A program made the translations under genes and the position numbers. The notes beneath the pieces were generated by a model. It ran no database searches, had not been told where the DNA came from, and saw nothing but the letters and a program-made list of their open reading frames with translations. Below are positions 43,760 through 56,600 of a stretch of 64,000 nt of DNA, in pieces. Within the stretch, counting starts at the first letter, position 1, and each line of letters begins with the position of its first letter. The stretch comes from Fagopyrum homotropicum (lineage: Eukaryota > Streptophyta > Magnoliopsida > Caryophyllales > Polygonaceae), in NCBI GenBank assembly GCA_033239125.1, contig BSWB01000001.1:138180981-138244980 (forward strand), written 5' to 3'.

Positions 43760-44130
43760 CTGACTTTGTAAGTTTGCGTCCGTAAAGGTTGCTAGGTATG
43801 TTGGGTAACTGGTTGGTGAGTAAAGTATTGTGGGTATGTTTGCGAATTTTTTTGTAAGTTAAAGTTGGGTGGGGTTGTTGTGGGTAAAGTAATGTGGGTA
43901 TGTTTCCTTAAGTGTTTTTGTAAGTTAAAGTTAGGTGTGTTTACAAACTGGATATATATGGTTGGGTAAAGGGTTTTATACAGTTGGGTTTGGTAAAGTA
44001 GTGTTATGTTAACGTTGGGTACAGTTTGGGTATGGTTGGGTATGTCGTAGGGTTGGGTATGCTTTGGTAAAGGGTTTAATGTCGTATGGTTGGGTATGCT
44101 TGGGTAAGGGCTAAAATATTGGGTAAGAGT
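43760..44130 (+). repeat. G/T-rich degenerate tandem repeat
   Basis: Repeated GTTGGGTA(T/A)(A/G) phrases, including a duplicated block of about 70 bp (GTGGGTATGTTT...TTTTTGTAAGTTAAAGTT) near 43830 and 43893. It is not the plant telomere repeat. Confidence 0.65.
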
Positions 44131-45053
44131 TATGTTTCTGCAGTAGTCTTACCCAGAAAATTTTTTTGTACAAAACCAAAAACTCTTCCCTCTATTATCT
44201 CTGTTTCTGCAGTACTCTTACCCATAAAAATTTCTTCCCTCTATTATCTCTGCGAAAAGTAATTGTATATTCAATATTCAAATTTTGTACATCAATACAC
44301 CCGCCACCATCATTTCCATTTGCTCCCTCCCCCCCCATGGTGCCCTTATTTTTCTAATTTGCAGACCTACTTTCTCCTATTTTATCTAGGAGCCTATTTT
44401 GCAAAACATAATTTTCAAGAACCTCCTTTCCCCAATTTTTTCAATTTCAATCAAGGTGTTCTTTTAGTACCAACGAGAAATTTAAAAAAAAAATTTTTTG
44501 GGGGGGGAGGGATTTCAAAATAGTTTTGTGACTAATTCAAATAAAAATAGGGAAACAAATTTCTCACTAAAATTTTTTTTGATTGTTTGGAAAATGTTAT
44601 ACTCAACAAATATCCTCTTTATTAAGAAATGAAGATCCATGGTTTCTATCTTAAGATCTCTCTTACGATGTCCTTATACCTGATCGTCTGTAGTTACCGT
44701 TCTACTAACCCCGATAATACTCGTTTCTAAATAAAATCCTTCAAGATTTGATTAGGAAAAGGAATCCAAGTAGGGTTTTAACAAAGTATACATTATAGGA
44801 ACGAGCCGATACTATAATCATGAAAATAACTTCTTTTACGAAATACACTTGCAGCCCGCTACTATAAATCGGAAATGCTACTCAAAGATGTAACCCGAAC
44901 CCAAAATCTACAAATCCTAGCGATGAAGATAAAGTCAACAAATCTAGAAGATTAGACTAGATAAAATGACAAAATCAATTTAAGTTTTCACGATGAAGAA
45001 TTAATAGAACAATGCTACTCAAAGATGTAACCCGAACCCAAAATCTACAAATC
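44131..45053. other. Unassigned region with a 43-bp direct repeat
   Basis: 44874-44916 and 45011-45053 are identical (starting AATGCTACTCAAAGATGTAA), 137 bp apart. 44470-44520 has A-, T- and G-runs. No gene is seen. The second copy may mark the start of the old LTR that follows. Confidence 0.6.
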
Positions 45054-46307
45054 GTTTACGAGAGACGTTATAAGCCTTGAGCAAGGGCTACCGCCCTTGT
45101 GGCGTATAAGGCCCGCGACCGCGGCTTGGACGTCCCCGCGGGACGGTGACAAGCTATTGCGAGAATTCAGTATCTTCTCGCCCAACCTTTCACATTCCCA
45201 CCATTAAGCTCATCCTATTAATGAGTGGGAGTTTCATGACTGGGGTCTTTTGGTTATCCCACTCTTTTATGCAGCCCATCTCTTCCTCTCTCATTTTCTT
45301 TTCACGTTACTTTGTTTTCCTCTCTTCTTCTAAATCCTGACCTCCATTTCCATCCTCTATTCTTGCTCCATCGTCCTTTGAGGTTGCCACGTGAAGCTAC
45401 GACTGCAGAGACGTGCTAGGGTAAGTTTATCCTTCCTTCCTCTTCCTTCTTCTCTTTTCCTCTTCTCCATAATTCTTGATTGGAAGATCTCCATGGATTC
45501 ATACTCAAGGGCCACTTCTTGTTCTTGCTTGTCTGATGATATGTCTAGACCTTGAAGGAAGGCTAAGACCTTGTGTTGGAAGCTAGAGGACGTCCATAGC
45601 ATCAAAGGAGACCTTAAGAAGGCGGTTGTGCAATTGAAGGACTCAAGAGGCGACGTTTCTAGACAGAAGCTGTAGGGTTGGGCCAAAATTTGGGTAAGTT
45701 AGACTCCTCCTTTGTTGCTGAATTTTGGATATGTTACAGTTGGTATTATAAAGTATAACATACTGAAATTTGAGAGTATTCCGAGTTATAGTTTAGGAGA
45801 TATGATTCTACAAAGTTGGTTCCTCATGTAGTTTTTAGAGCAATGCTGAATATTCTAAGTTTGAGAAAAAACTGCTTGGGATGCAGTTTTGTGGAACAGA
45901 TTTGATTGGGTTATATTCCTCGATTAGACTTGAATTTTGGATATGTTATATTTAGGATTGCATGGTAGAATATATCAAAATTTGAGAGGATTCCATCGAT
46001 AAGTTTAGTAGTTATGATTTTTCAAAGTCGAGGTTGTAAGCAATTTTCTGGATGGGTGCTGAAATATTCTAAGTGTTAGAAAAACTGCTTGTGATGCAGT
46101 TTTGTGAGGTAGATTTGGATGGGTTATTGACCTCTGTTGGACTTGATTTTTAGAATTGTTGATGGATGTACATAGGAGCATGTGGTAAAATTTGAGAACG
46201 ATCCGTTGGTTTAATCCATATTTAGGATGTTCCGAAGTTGGGTATAAAAATAGTTTGGTTTAGAAGAGTTGTGTTAGGTTTTAAGTGTCGATCTCTCTTA
46301 TGCGTTT

Positions 46308-46545
46308 ATGTTCTTATGAGGATATTGAACCTAGAATTCTAAGGACTTCTAGTTGACTAGAGTGATGTTGTTCTTGTGAGGATGTTGAGCCTAGAAGTCT
46401 AAGGACTTCTAGTTGACTAGAGTGATGTTGTTCTAGAGAGGATGTTGAGCCTAGAAGTCTAAGGACTTCTAGTTTCCTAGAGTGTTGTTGTTCTTGAGAG
46501 GATGTTGAGCCTAGAAGTCTAAGGACTTTCAGTTGACTAGAGAAT
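46308..46545 (+). repeat. 60-bp tandem repeat, four copies
   Basis: Copies begin near 46321, 46381, 46441 and 46501. Each contains the palindrome CTAGAAGTC-TAAG-GACTTCTAG (exact at 46391-46412 and 46451-46472; one or two changes in the outer copies). The young LTRs have a single copy. Confidence 0.93.
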
Positions 46546-46896
46546 TTTTTGATCCGTGTGCCTTGTGTTGAACAAGCATTGCATGTTTTCCCACGGGAGG
46601 TTGAGAGAGTTCGATCGGGTTTCATGTTGGGACTGGTAAGTCCACGGACTTACTTAGCTGACTTCTTTGTATTAGCGTATTGTGTTTTACTGGTTTGTGT
46701 TAGTTATATTAAACAACGAAACCAGAATAAGACAACTTTATATATTACCTAATTGACCCAAATGTATGATAATGGACGGTGACATCACTGTCTAGCTCTT
46801 ACGAGAGCTATGAGGTTCTGTGCGACTAGACCAGGCATGTAGACAGTCAGATGCATTACTACCATTCCTTGCTGGTAAATGGGGATGGAGGCGAAG

Positions 46897-48677
46897 TGTT
46901 ACGCTAGAGATGTAGCACAAAAAGCTTTACATGTATAAACTTGATCTAATCTCCTAAACTACCTAGCAAAACCCGCAGTGTACGGATCGTTATGTAGGAA
47001 AGAAAGTATTCCGAGGTCGAACACAAGGACTGAGGTGAAATCAAATCATTCAATGATCATGTATAGTGCAAATCTAAACTAAGATGAGATGAGGAATAAA
47101 GAAAGTGCAAAATACAATATTTTTGGTTGGTTTTGGGTGATCAACAAGGATCACAAATATATCAACACAAACGAGCAAACAAACACAAAAACACAAGGAT
47201 ATGTGATAAGAGGTAAGAAATGTGGATTCTAGAGATTCGGAATTCCGATTATGACAATGGACTCATGCTTCTAAAGATCAAAGGAAAGTTGCGGCTATTC
47301 GGAGTTGGGTGTTTCTCCAATGGGAGCAATCACCGGGTAAGTCTCATGCTCCACTAGTCTCGAACCTAAGGTCCTATTACCATATAAGTCTCAAGGAACC
47401 TAAGGACGGGAATTCTACACAAACCGGCCACTACCTAAGGGTCAAACCCCTCCTTACCAGGTAAGTTTCGGAAAAGGTAAGTCTTGGGCAACGATCCTAG
47501 CACACTCAATCCAATAGCGGCTTTTTTGGCTCACTACTACCTAGAGTTCATCATCTTATGTATCTAAGAGAGGAAATTAACGGGTAAGTCTCATTCCTCA
47601 AAAAGGTTGCTAACATTAGGTTACCCTAAGATAGATTAGGCTCAACAAACACTAGGATTTTAACACATCTACATCCTAACATCCAGAATTATCAATATAA
47701 GTACAACAGAACAAAACCACGGGTAGATCATGGAAACCACGGCCGTGGAAGCATGAAAAGCATGTCGTGGTTTGGGTCTGAGTTAGGGTTTCGAACACAA
47801 ATCCATCCTAAGCTAACATGCAATTCCATACAATTATAGTCCAAAGCATAAACATTATTTCATCACACTAGAATCAACTATTCAGCCAACAACATACAAA
47901 TCTAGATCAAACTTTATGAATAGAGCATGCTTGCAAGTCATAGCTAGATAATGAAGAATGAACCAAATAAAAGACATTACAAAGCTAGAATAGAAGTTAT
48001 CAAGTCATACAAAGGGTCCAAGATGCAGCTCCAAGGTGACAATAATGGAAACCTCACTCAAAACCACTCAAATCTCACTATAAAACTAAAATCTACACTA
48101 ACCTCTCCCAAGAACACCCACAAGGGTGCTTGGAAGAGAAGCTATAATGGAAGAGTGTTGTGTGGGAGAAGATAGGTCAAAAGGTCTGGAAGATCCCCTA
48201 AAAACAGCCTACAAAACCACTTATGTACTCCACCAAAAAGCAAGGGTCGGACAAAGAAATCGCGTGACAAGTGTCAAAGCTGTCCAAACAGAAACCACGG
48301 CCAAAATGATGAAACCACGGGCGTGGAAATGGCCTCTGGGCTGTGGTTTTGCACCAATAACCCTCCTTGGATCACCAAGTCACGAATTGGTGCGCAAGAC
48401 ATGCACCAAAAGGTCTTTTGTGTTCTCCTATGCTCCTAACTTGCTCCTTAAAGAGTCCGGATGTGTGCCACCACAAGGAATGGTCCTCGAATGTATCGAT
48501 TAAGTCCAAGAGCTCCCCAAAATACCTACAAAACCGACAAAAGCTCGTGTAGACGTCTATTTTGACAATATGGATGAATTAAGCGTAAACGTCACGAACT
48601 AATGTAGAAACATGCATGAATGGAAAGGAAAACTATCTACAAGAGTGCCTAAACTAGTGTCATAAATCATGCCATCA
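46897..48677 (-). repeat. Solo LTR of the Athila-like family
   Basis: 1781 bp, TGTTACGCT to GCCATCA, clearly related to the LTR at 6622-8454 (same CCGCAGTGTACGG, ATTCCGAGGTCGAACACAA and ACCGGGTAAGTCTC blocks). There is no internal sequence. Flanks CGAAG and TGAGG could each be one transition from CGAGG, the expected target duplication. Formed by LTR-LTR recombination after insertion into the old LTR. Confidence 0.88.
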
Positions 48678-49166
48678 TGAGGTTTGGGAATCCCTCGTGT
48701 CACAAAATAAGTATCTAGGGATATGACTTAACCAAAGATAATAAACTTACTTGAGTTTTGTATGTTAAATGTGTCTATTATGTGTTTATGATCCTTTGCC
48801 TTTATTCTAATGCATAGAATGTTTAGCTAATGGTTTTATATCGCTTGTAGATGCCTTGCAGGTTAGGGAGGTGGTCTAGTGATCCGGCGGTAGTGAGCAG
48901 CCGGGGTTCCGTACACTATAGGACGAGATTACTTATCTTTTATATTCTTTGTTTCAGACGTTGTCTTGTCATTTGTTTTGAGAACTCGGCTGGAGTATAT
49001 TTTCGGTTGTATTTCAGATACTCATGATGCATTAAAACTCTTTCCATTTGGCTTTTATTTGTGCCGTGTTGTAAGGTTCGGTGAAGTTGTTGTCAGGCTA
49101 AGGGTAGGGACCCATTGTGAGGTCCTAAGCCGTAGCATCCCGAGTCTATCAGATTTGGGGTGTTAC

Positions 49167-50694
49167 AATATGGTATTAGATCTCTAGGTTGACAACAACG
49201 ACACACGCTATTTTCTAAAAGACCAAATAGACAAACAAACAAAACCCGCAAGGGTTCTGAGTTTTCATAACGAATTTCGTTTTCAAACAACGAGCATAGT
49301 CGGGGTGGGATAGAATGTACGGGACTACCACTACCTCCGCGGATCTCGACAGTCTTAAATTTATTGGTTATAAAGTTGTATGTTGGATTGTAAGTTGTTT
49401 CTATCCTTGTTAGGATTATAGTAGTAGCATGACCTCTATGGCTCTATATACTTACATATATATTTATACGTATGGTACACTAGTATTATTGTAGAGTTGT
49501 AGACTTCATAGTTAGATGATAGGAAGCTATCATCGCCCCTTGGGCAAACACTGGATAGCTTAGGCTAGTGTACATACAACGAGGAGTATGTTCAAGTTAT
49601 CGAATTGAGCATCAAGTTTTAGCGAGCACCCCGATGATTTCTTGGATCCTTTATGAGGACGTCGAAGCAGAAGACCAGAGATGACTTAACTGAAGGTTAA
49701 ACAAATAGAGAGGAACTTCAGTGAAACTGAGAGGGAAACTACACATTTAAGGAGGCGACATGAAGATAGGAGAGTGCTCTAAGGAAACAAGGATGGATCA
49801 TCAAGAAAGCAACAAGAGACAACAAACTGAAGGTTCTTCCCTGTGTTGCGCTGATAAATTAAAGACGGGAAGCAAGTGAGGATGAGTGCAGTTTCACTCA
49901 AGGATAAGATTGGCATTCCAATTGAGACGTAAGTTTCCCTAGGCGCTCATAAGCATGGGAGTCTAGACGAAAGGTGCAGATGGACTAATTACGAAGATCT
50001 AGGAGATACGTAAGTTAAGCTTACAGAAGGACTAGAAGGTGAAGTGCCGATTTTACGAGATCCCAAGTGGATGCTAACTAACGTTAGAGATTTTTGAAAA
50101 GACGCACTTACAAGATATCATGAAATGGGGTTAAGCCTATGAAGCTGAGTCACATGACACAACAAGGCCGAGAAGGGTATAATTATATTGTAGAAGGAAA
50201 AGGGAGCGTTGAATGAAGAATGTGCTAACGGATTTTAAGGTAGAGTACCCCGAGAGAGTAGCCTTCATGAGAATGGTAACATGGATAGTATAAAAGAAAG
50301 GAAGGTTGTTGACCTCAAAGAAGGTCAACCATAAGCTAATCAATGATAACCGAGAACTCACATGTGTAGGTTGTCTATGGATGAGTGTAGATGGGAAGAG
50401 TAACCCATAGTGTGGATCATAAAGGAACGGTAACAAGAGCTTGGAATATTCCCGGTGGTTCAATGTCAACAGTAAGGAGTTATATCAACGGAAGGGCAAA
50501 TGGCGTAATCAAGTAGCATTGAACGGGTTCAAGGCAAGTAATAGTAAAAGACCTCTTAGGGAGAGATTGTAATGACCTATGAGACCTTCTTAGGTCATGA
50601 GATTGACATGTGGAAGAACGAAACGGATCAGAACCTTTAAGGTGTGATCAGGGTTGAAAGAACTAGAGTATCAAGAGGAAGGTAAGGCTTTCGT
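49167..50694 (+). pseudogene. Old element interior, 5' part (decayed gag region)
   Basis: Collinear with 53641-55470 of the young element (shared CAAGGGTTCTGAGTTTT, GAATGTACGGGAC, and a GCGACATGAAGA...GGACCATCAA-like block). No reading frame survives. It ends with TTCGT, the target of the young insertion. Confidence 0.75.
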
Positions 50695-53640
50695 TGTAAC
50701 GCCCCGAAATTTTTGGCCCGTTTGCGATATTTATTTTTCCGGATTTATCGATATTTTTTTTTTATAAATTAAATATTTTTTTCGAGTATTTTTACGTCGT
50801 AAATTAAATTATACGAGTATATATATATTTCCCATATTTAAATTATCATATAATCTCGGAATAAATTGCGAGAATGATATTTGTACTTCAAGTATAATTT
50901 TTGCGAGTTTATTTATATATTAGATCCGCATAGATTTCCCGTTCTTTTTATTTACAACAAAAGTTCTATAAAAATTCTCCGATCCGATAATCCCGTTCTG
51001 AATGCTTTGAACGAGTCTATTCTATTACTCTTTTTCATTTTCTAATAATCTAATTTTATCTCTTTTATTTTTATTTTTTTTTCTCCCCTTCTTCCCTTTC
51101 CCCATTTCTTACCTGATGAGTCTGAAACTCTCCCTGACCCCTCGTTCTTTTGTCCTGTCCCCGCCCAACCTATATATGTTGCAGCCTTGGCTAGCCTTCC
51201 TCTGGATGGAGCAGTCTACTAGCCGACCCCTCGACTCTCTCCATGGTTGTCCATATGCAACCTCTCCGGACAAGCCTGCAGCAGCCCCTCTCCATCAGCA
51301 ATCATCCCTCTCCATCAACGATCTTCTCCCTAGCTTGCTTCATTCACACCAGGAAGCCCCTGCTACTTCAGCGACCATTGCCGAGAGGAGCCCTGCCGGA
51401 GCCAACCTAGCCACGCCTTTGCCCTTGCTGCCGGAGCCAAGGTCGTCACCCTGTTGTGGGTTTCCGCCGCCCTTTTCGCCATCAGCCCTACCCTCCACCT
51501 TCGCCACTCTGCGTGAATCTGTACCGCCTCCTCCTTCCCCTTTTGTTCTCTACTCTCCTCTGCGTAGCCTCCCTTGCTCCAAGGAGCTCCGCCAGGTCGA
51601 GAAATCCGTTGCATCCTATGCCCTTCGTCGCCGGAGGTCGGAACAAACCTCACCACCATGCCTTCGAACAAACTTGTAGGAAGAAGCCCTCTTTCGACCC
51701 TCCTCCCCTCTGTTCGTCTTCTCCTCTTGCAAGCCTCGCCGGAGAATCATCACCACCTGGGTGTGCCGCCGCGCCGCTCCCTTGCTTTGCCCTAGCCGGA
51801 ACCATCGAAGGCCGCCACTGCCCTGCTTCTCCTTGCAGCGAGTTGAGTATCAGCTGCAGAAAACCCTAATTACAAAATTAAATTGGGCATCCCACTATTC
51901 TGGTATAATTACCATATGTACCCATGTTTTTATAATTGCAGTTTTAACCCACATTTTAGAAGTTTGCAATTATATCCTTGCAGAAATTATTTACATATAT
52001 GGGCCATATTTATTATTATAGTTTATGAATCAACTTTTACAAATTATCAATTGTGGCTTTGTTGATTTAATATTCGGAGTATGACCCAAAGATTTATTTG
52101 CGGATTATGACCCTAAGCCTATATTTTTGCCCGGAAAATGTTTGAGTGGTTTTATTTTAACCTTTGTTTTCAAAACGGGTTTTTAACTTGGATTTATATA
52201 AGTAAGTTTCCGTTCAAATTTAGCTTATAAGCTAAATTTGCTTAGCTTTGGTTTTAGGTCCGGAAGCGCTCCGATTAAGGCCATTGAACCCAAACTCGTC
52301 ATTCGTATATCGTCTTCCGCCTTGGATCTTGTGTGAGTACCTTCTCCCTCGATCTAGTTATGTTTAGTAATAGTATCATGATAGGTTGAATTTAGCATAA
52401 CTTAGGGCAAATGCCAAGTAGTGGCTTGGAACCTTTAGGTGAGTGTTTGAGGTTATTGATGTTCTTTGACATGTGGTGTGTTGATCTTGAGTTACTATAC
52501 GGTTGTGACCCTCGTGGTTGACCTTGTGAGACTTGAGGTGTGTATGTTATCATGTGAGCTTTGTTGAGGTTGTGAGTATGAGTTTGTTGAGATTGTGGAG
52601 TTAGGATGGAAGTATCCTAGCATGTGGTTATAGGTTAGATCTCGTGAGTTTATGAGGGCTAGGAGAATATCCTAGTTTATGGGAGTGTATGACTTAATAA
52701 GAGTATATAGTACTAGAAGTCTAAGGACTTCTAGCTTGCGTGAGTAGTTGATGATTATCGTGCCTTGTCTTGAACAGGCTTCAGTTATATTCTTTCGGAG
52801 AGTGTTATCGGTTTCGGTTAGCTTTGAGACGAGGTAAGTCCTCGGACTTACTTAGCCGCTTTTATGCATTATTTGGATACATTATGGTGGTGTGTGTTTT
52901 ATCGCTTTTGATCATGAAACCGGATTATGATTACTTGACTATATATATTATTTGGCCCATTGTTACTATTATTATCGGGCGGTGACATCACCGCTCAGTT
53001 TCCCGAGGGAGACTGGGGGGATCTCTGCGACCAGGCCATACACGGTATACGGGCGGGCTTCTTCATCACTCCCTCAGGGTATACGGGTTGGGCGCCGCCA
53101 CACTCATGTTGGTTACACGGGGACAGAGGCGAGAGTTATAAGACTCTCGTGTCACACTTGAACGAATGGATTAGATCTGGAATAACCTAAAAAGATAATA
53201 AGTAACGAATGTGTGTGTTTATGAGCATGTTGTGTGCTTGTGTTCCTATGTGTGTTTGTGCCATATTATTCTTATAATGCCTAGAATGTGAGCTAACGGT
53301 TTTATACCGATTGTTGTAGTTGATGTGCAGGTTAGGATGTGGCCGAGTGATCCGGAGGAGTGGGAAGCCAGGGTTCCGTACATCTTAGGTTGTTTTGGGT
53401 TTTGGAGTCCTTGTGTTGCTGTTATTATATATTATGTTGATGTTGTTGTAAGGACGGCTGAAGTCTTTTCTTTCTTTTATTTTCGGGTTTCATAACATTG
53501 CATAAAAATGTATTTCGGTTTTGGCCTTTATTTGTGCCTGGTTGCAAGATCCGGTGAAATTGTTGTCAGGCTAAGGGTCGGGACCCATTGTGAGGTCTCC
53601 GCCCGTAGCATCCCGAGTCCCCCGGATTTGGGGTGTTACA
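50695..53640 (+). repeat. 5' LTR of the young element
   Basis: 2946 bp, TGTAACGCCCCG to GGGGTGTTACA. It contains a C/T-rich leader-like segment (51030-51840) with a 187-codon ORF (51116-51679) that is Pro/Ser-rich and unlike any known protein; I treat it as incidental. By eye it differs from the 3' LTR at about two dozen positions, nine of them inside that ORF. Confidence 0.95.
52713..53330 (+). promoter_or_regulatory. Conserved LTR module with intron-like signals
   Basis: In order: palindrome CTAGAAGTC-TAAG-GACTTCTAG (52713-52734); TGCCTTGTCTTGAACAGGCT (about 52761); GAG|GTAAGTCC with the donor inside an inverted repeat GTAAGTCC/GGACTTAC (52834-52851); branch-like CTAAC (53293-53297); acceptor TGCAG (ends 53330). 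A GT-AG intron of 497 nt is possible. The same order is present in the 3' LTR (59165-59782), in the old LTR and in both LTRs of the 12362-21021 element. Confidence 0.6.
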
Positions 53641-53644
53641 AAAG

Positions 53645-53657
53645 TGGTATCAGAGCC
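53645..53657 (+). other. Primer binding site for initiator tRNA-Met
   Basis: TGGTATCAGAGCC, a perfect match to the 3' end of plant initiator tRNA-Met, four bases inside the LTR end. Confidence 0.95.
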
Positions 53658-56600
53658 TTAGGTTGATAACAATGGCACTCGCAATCTTCTAAAGGCCGAA
53701 TAAAAATAAACAGAACCCTCAAGGGTTCTGAGTTTTAAAAGAAATGAATTTCGTTTTCAAATCATGTGCATGAGTCTGTTGGGGTAGAATGTACGGGACC
53801 ACCACTTCCTCCGCGGACCTTGGCGACGTAGTTATTGATTATTATTGTATTATGTATATATATGTATATATGTAGATATGTATATGTGGATTTAGGAATG
53901 TTTTGGACTATACTTGTATGTTGAATTGTAAATTGTTTATGGAATGATTATGTTTATAGTAGTAGCATGACGTTTATATCTTTATATATTTATATATAAG
54001 CATATGGTATGTTAATATCATATTAGTGATAGAGGACCTTATAGCTAAGATGATAGAATGCTATCATCGCCCCATGGACAACGCCTTTTGGCTTAGGATA
54101 GTATACATATGAAGATGGGTATGTTCAAGTAATCGAGTTGAGCATCATGTTTACGGAAACACCCCGGTGATTTCCTGGACTCCTTTAAGATGATGTCGAA
54201 GAAGAAGATTAGAGATGGCGTAACGAAGGACAAACAAGTGGAAGAGAACCTCGAGTCAACTTAAGTGAACCAAGATGGAGACTATACCAATATAAAAGCG
54301 ACATGAAGACATGAGAGTGGTATCAAGGAAACAGTGAAGGACCATCAATGAGGCAACTAGAGACAACGAACTTAAAGTTTTTCCATGTACGGTGCCGATG
54401 AACTGAAGGTGCGAATCAAGTAGGGAGGACTACATTCCCGCTCGAGGATAAAAGTGACGTTCTAAGTAAGACGAGTTTTCCATAGAGAGTCAAGATGAAA
54501 AGACCTTGGGAAAGATTTATGAGAACCGTAAGTTAAGCTTACGGAGGTACCGGAGGGTGTAGTGACGATCTTTACGAGATTCTAAGTGAGTGACTTATTC
54601 AGAAGTTTGAGAGTTACGAGGAGGATCACATGGTGAAAATTCACATAGTGGAATTACCTTCGGAGTCAATCGATTTCCATTATTGTGATGAGACTGAGCA
54701 ACGCTAAGAAGGAGGAAGTGTGTGAGGATGATGATCTTCAGAAAATGAAAGAGGAAACAAGGGGCAGGATTGAAGAACTTAAGTTATCAACCAAGAAGGA
54801 TGCGAGTGGAGGCTAATTAATGTCATAATATTTGAGGAGCGCAAGTGCAAACATTATGAAGAGCGGTTAAGCCTATAAAGGTGGGACATATGACACGAGG
54901 GAGCTAGTTAGGTAGGGTTATCTTACAGAAGCGGAAGGAAGAGAGGAGCGTAGGAAGAGCTAACGGAGTTGAAGCAGAGAAATGAGCTAGTGAAGTTAAG
55001 ATAAAGTACCCCGAGAGGGTATCCTTTCAGGAGTATGGAAGCATGGAAGTATGGTAGGAAGGAAAGTCGTTAACCTTGGAGAAGGTTGGATACAAGTTAA
55101 TCGGTGACAACTACGAACGCACAAGTGCGGGTTGTCTATTGATGAGTGTAGATGAGAAGTGTAAGCAAGACTATGAGAATAGATAGGATCGAGAACAAGA
55201 GTGTGGAGTATCCGCGGTGGATCACTGACAATAGTAAGGGAAGATTGAAGCTTGAAGTTTGAAGTCGATGTGAGATGTACAAGAAGTACATGAAAGATTG
55301 AGGATAGAACCTCTACGGTCGATTGGACGTTACATAAGAAAAGGGAGTGAGTTCTACACCTACTCAAAGGAGTGATGCAAGCTTTGGTAGAATACGAAGA
55401 AGGTAATACTATTATATTATAAGGCGTGATTAAATCCTGTAGTTAGGACCTTCACGACTTCACATAAGTGTGAAACCTTAAAAAGATTATTATTGCAAGT
55501 CTCGCGAGTTCTGGAGATGAAAGATCTTTGAAAGAGGACGGTGAACATTGCAGCTAAAGAAGTATTAAACCACGTGTTCGATGGACGTTACCTCAACAAA
55601 TCGGGGTGTTACAAAGTGGACCACTTCACCAATGTTAAGACAAGATTGTGTCCTTATCTTACGATATTTGATGGGAGAAGAAAAGCTGGAACCCGAGGTA
55701 GAATGGATTCCAATGCACCGGGAGGTGGATTTACCATTAAGCAGATTTGAAGTTCACGTTGGAAGTGTATCTTGAACTCTTGATTTGAAGTTCCCGTTGG
55801 GATATATCTTCAATTCTTGATTTGATGTTATTATAAAAGACATCAGTCTGCGAAGAGAGAGACGGCTATCTCCGTTTGCACATTGATTACTACAAGTTGA
55901 GCAAGATGACAATGAAGGACGAGTATCCCTTACAACGAATGGGGGACCTACTCGATCAGTTGCAAGGGTCGGTAGTTTCTTCTAAGATTAACTAAGATTC
56001 GATTGTCACCGTTTGAGAATTTGAGACTCGGATATTGCAAGTACGGTATTCCGGACCAACCAGGGTCACTACTAGTTGTAGTTACTCCATATGGGCTTAC
56101 TGATGCCCAAAGGAGATATTTTGGGTCTACTCTTAATGTTTGACAAGTTGTCTCGGGATGGCAAACCCCGAAAGATGTAAAAGAAGTTACAAGTTTTCTT
56201 AGATGTGGCGAGCCTTACCACATCTGTGAATGGAGGAGTTGTATAGCGCCAATTATGGTAACCTACTACGCATGACGACGAAGTATTGAATGGGACGAAG
56301 ATTTGATAATAGAGTTTTGAGAGTTAAAGAGGAGATTTATTGGTACAACTGTTTTGATTTGCTTTGAGGAATGATGGGTTCAAAGTGTACAAGTGATTCT
56401 TCAAGACAAGATCTTGATCGAGTATTGCAGAGTGATGGAAAAGTAATAGCATACGTGTCTTGTTAATAAAAGTAGTATGGAGTAAAGTGCTCCCTTCGTT
56501 ACTAGTACCTTACAACAAGAATTGAGGAAACGTAACATCAAAGTTTGGTTTGACAAGAACCAAAGCCAACGGTGTAAATTGGAAGTTCGATCTTCTTTGT

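Larger units (their letters stand above)
45054..49166 (+). repeat. Old 5' LTR, interrupted by a solo LTR
   Basis: Identified by similarity to the LTRs at 50695 and 57149: it shares the palindrome and donor hairpin (46636-46653), the GGACGGTGACATCAC block (46774), TAGCTAATGGTTTTATA (48823), TTGCAGGTTAGGG (48856), and ends GGGGTGTTACA at 49166. A GC-rich patch at 45080-45150 and a C/T-rich leader at 45250-45480 precede this. Excluding the 1781-bp insert it is about 2.3 kb. Confidence 0.75.

Noticed and set aside
43760..44130. G/T-rich repeat as an interstitial telomere
   Set aside because: The words are GTTGGGTA-like and irregular, not TTTAGGG.
46314..46625. Minus-strand ORF with a 20-residue repeat (LEVLRLLGSTSSQEQHHSSQ)
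   Set aside because: It is the translation of a 60-bp minisatellite inside an LTR; no start context or homology.
52952..53190. ORFs of 69-89 codons in the young LTR, repeated in the other LTR
   Set aside because: They are identical only because the LTRs are; the old LTR does not keep them open.
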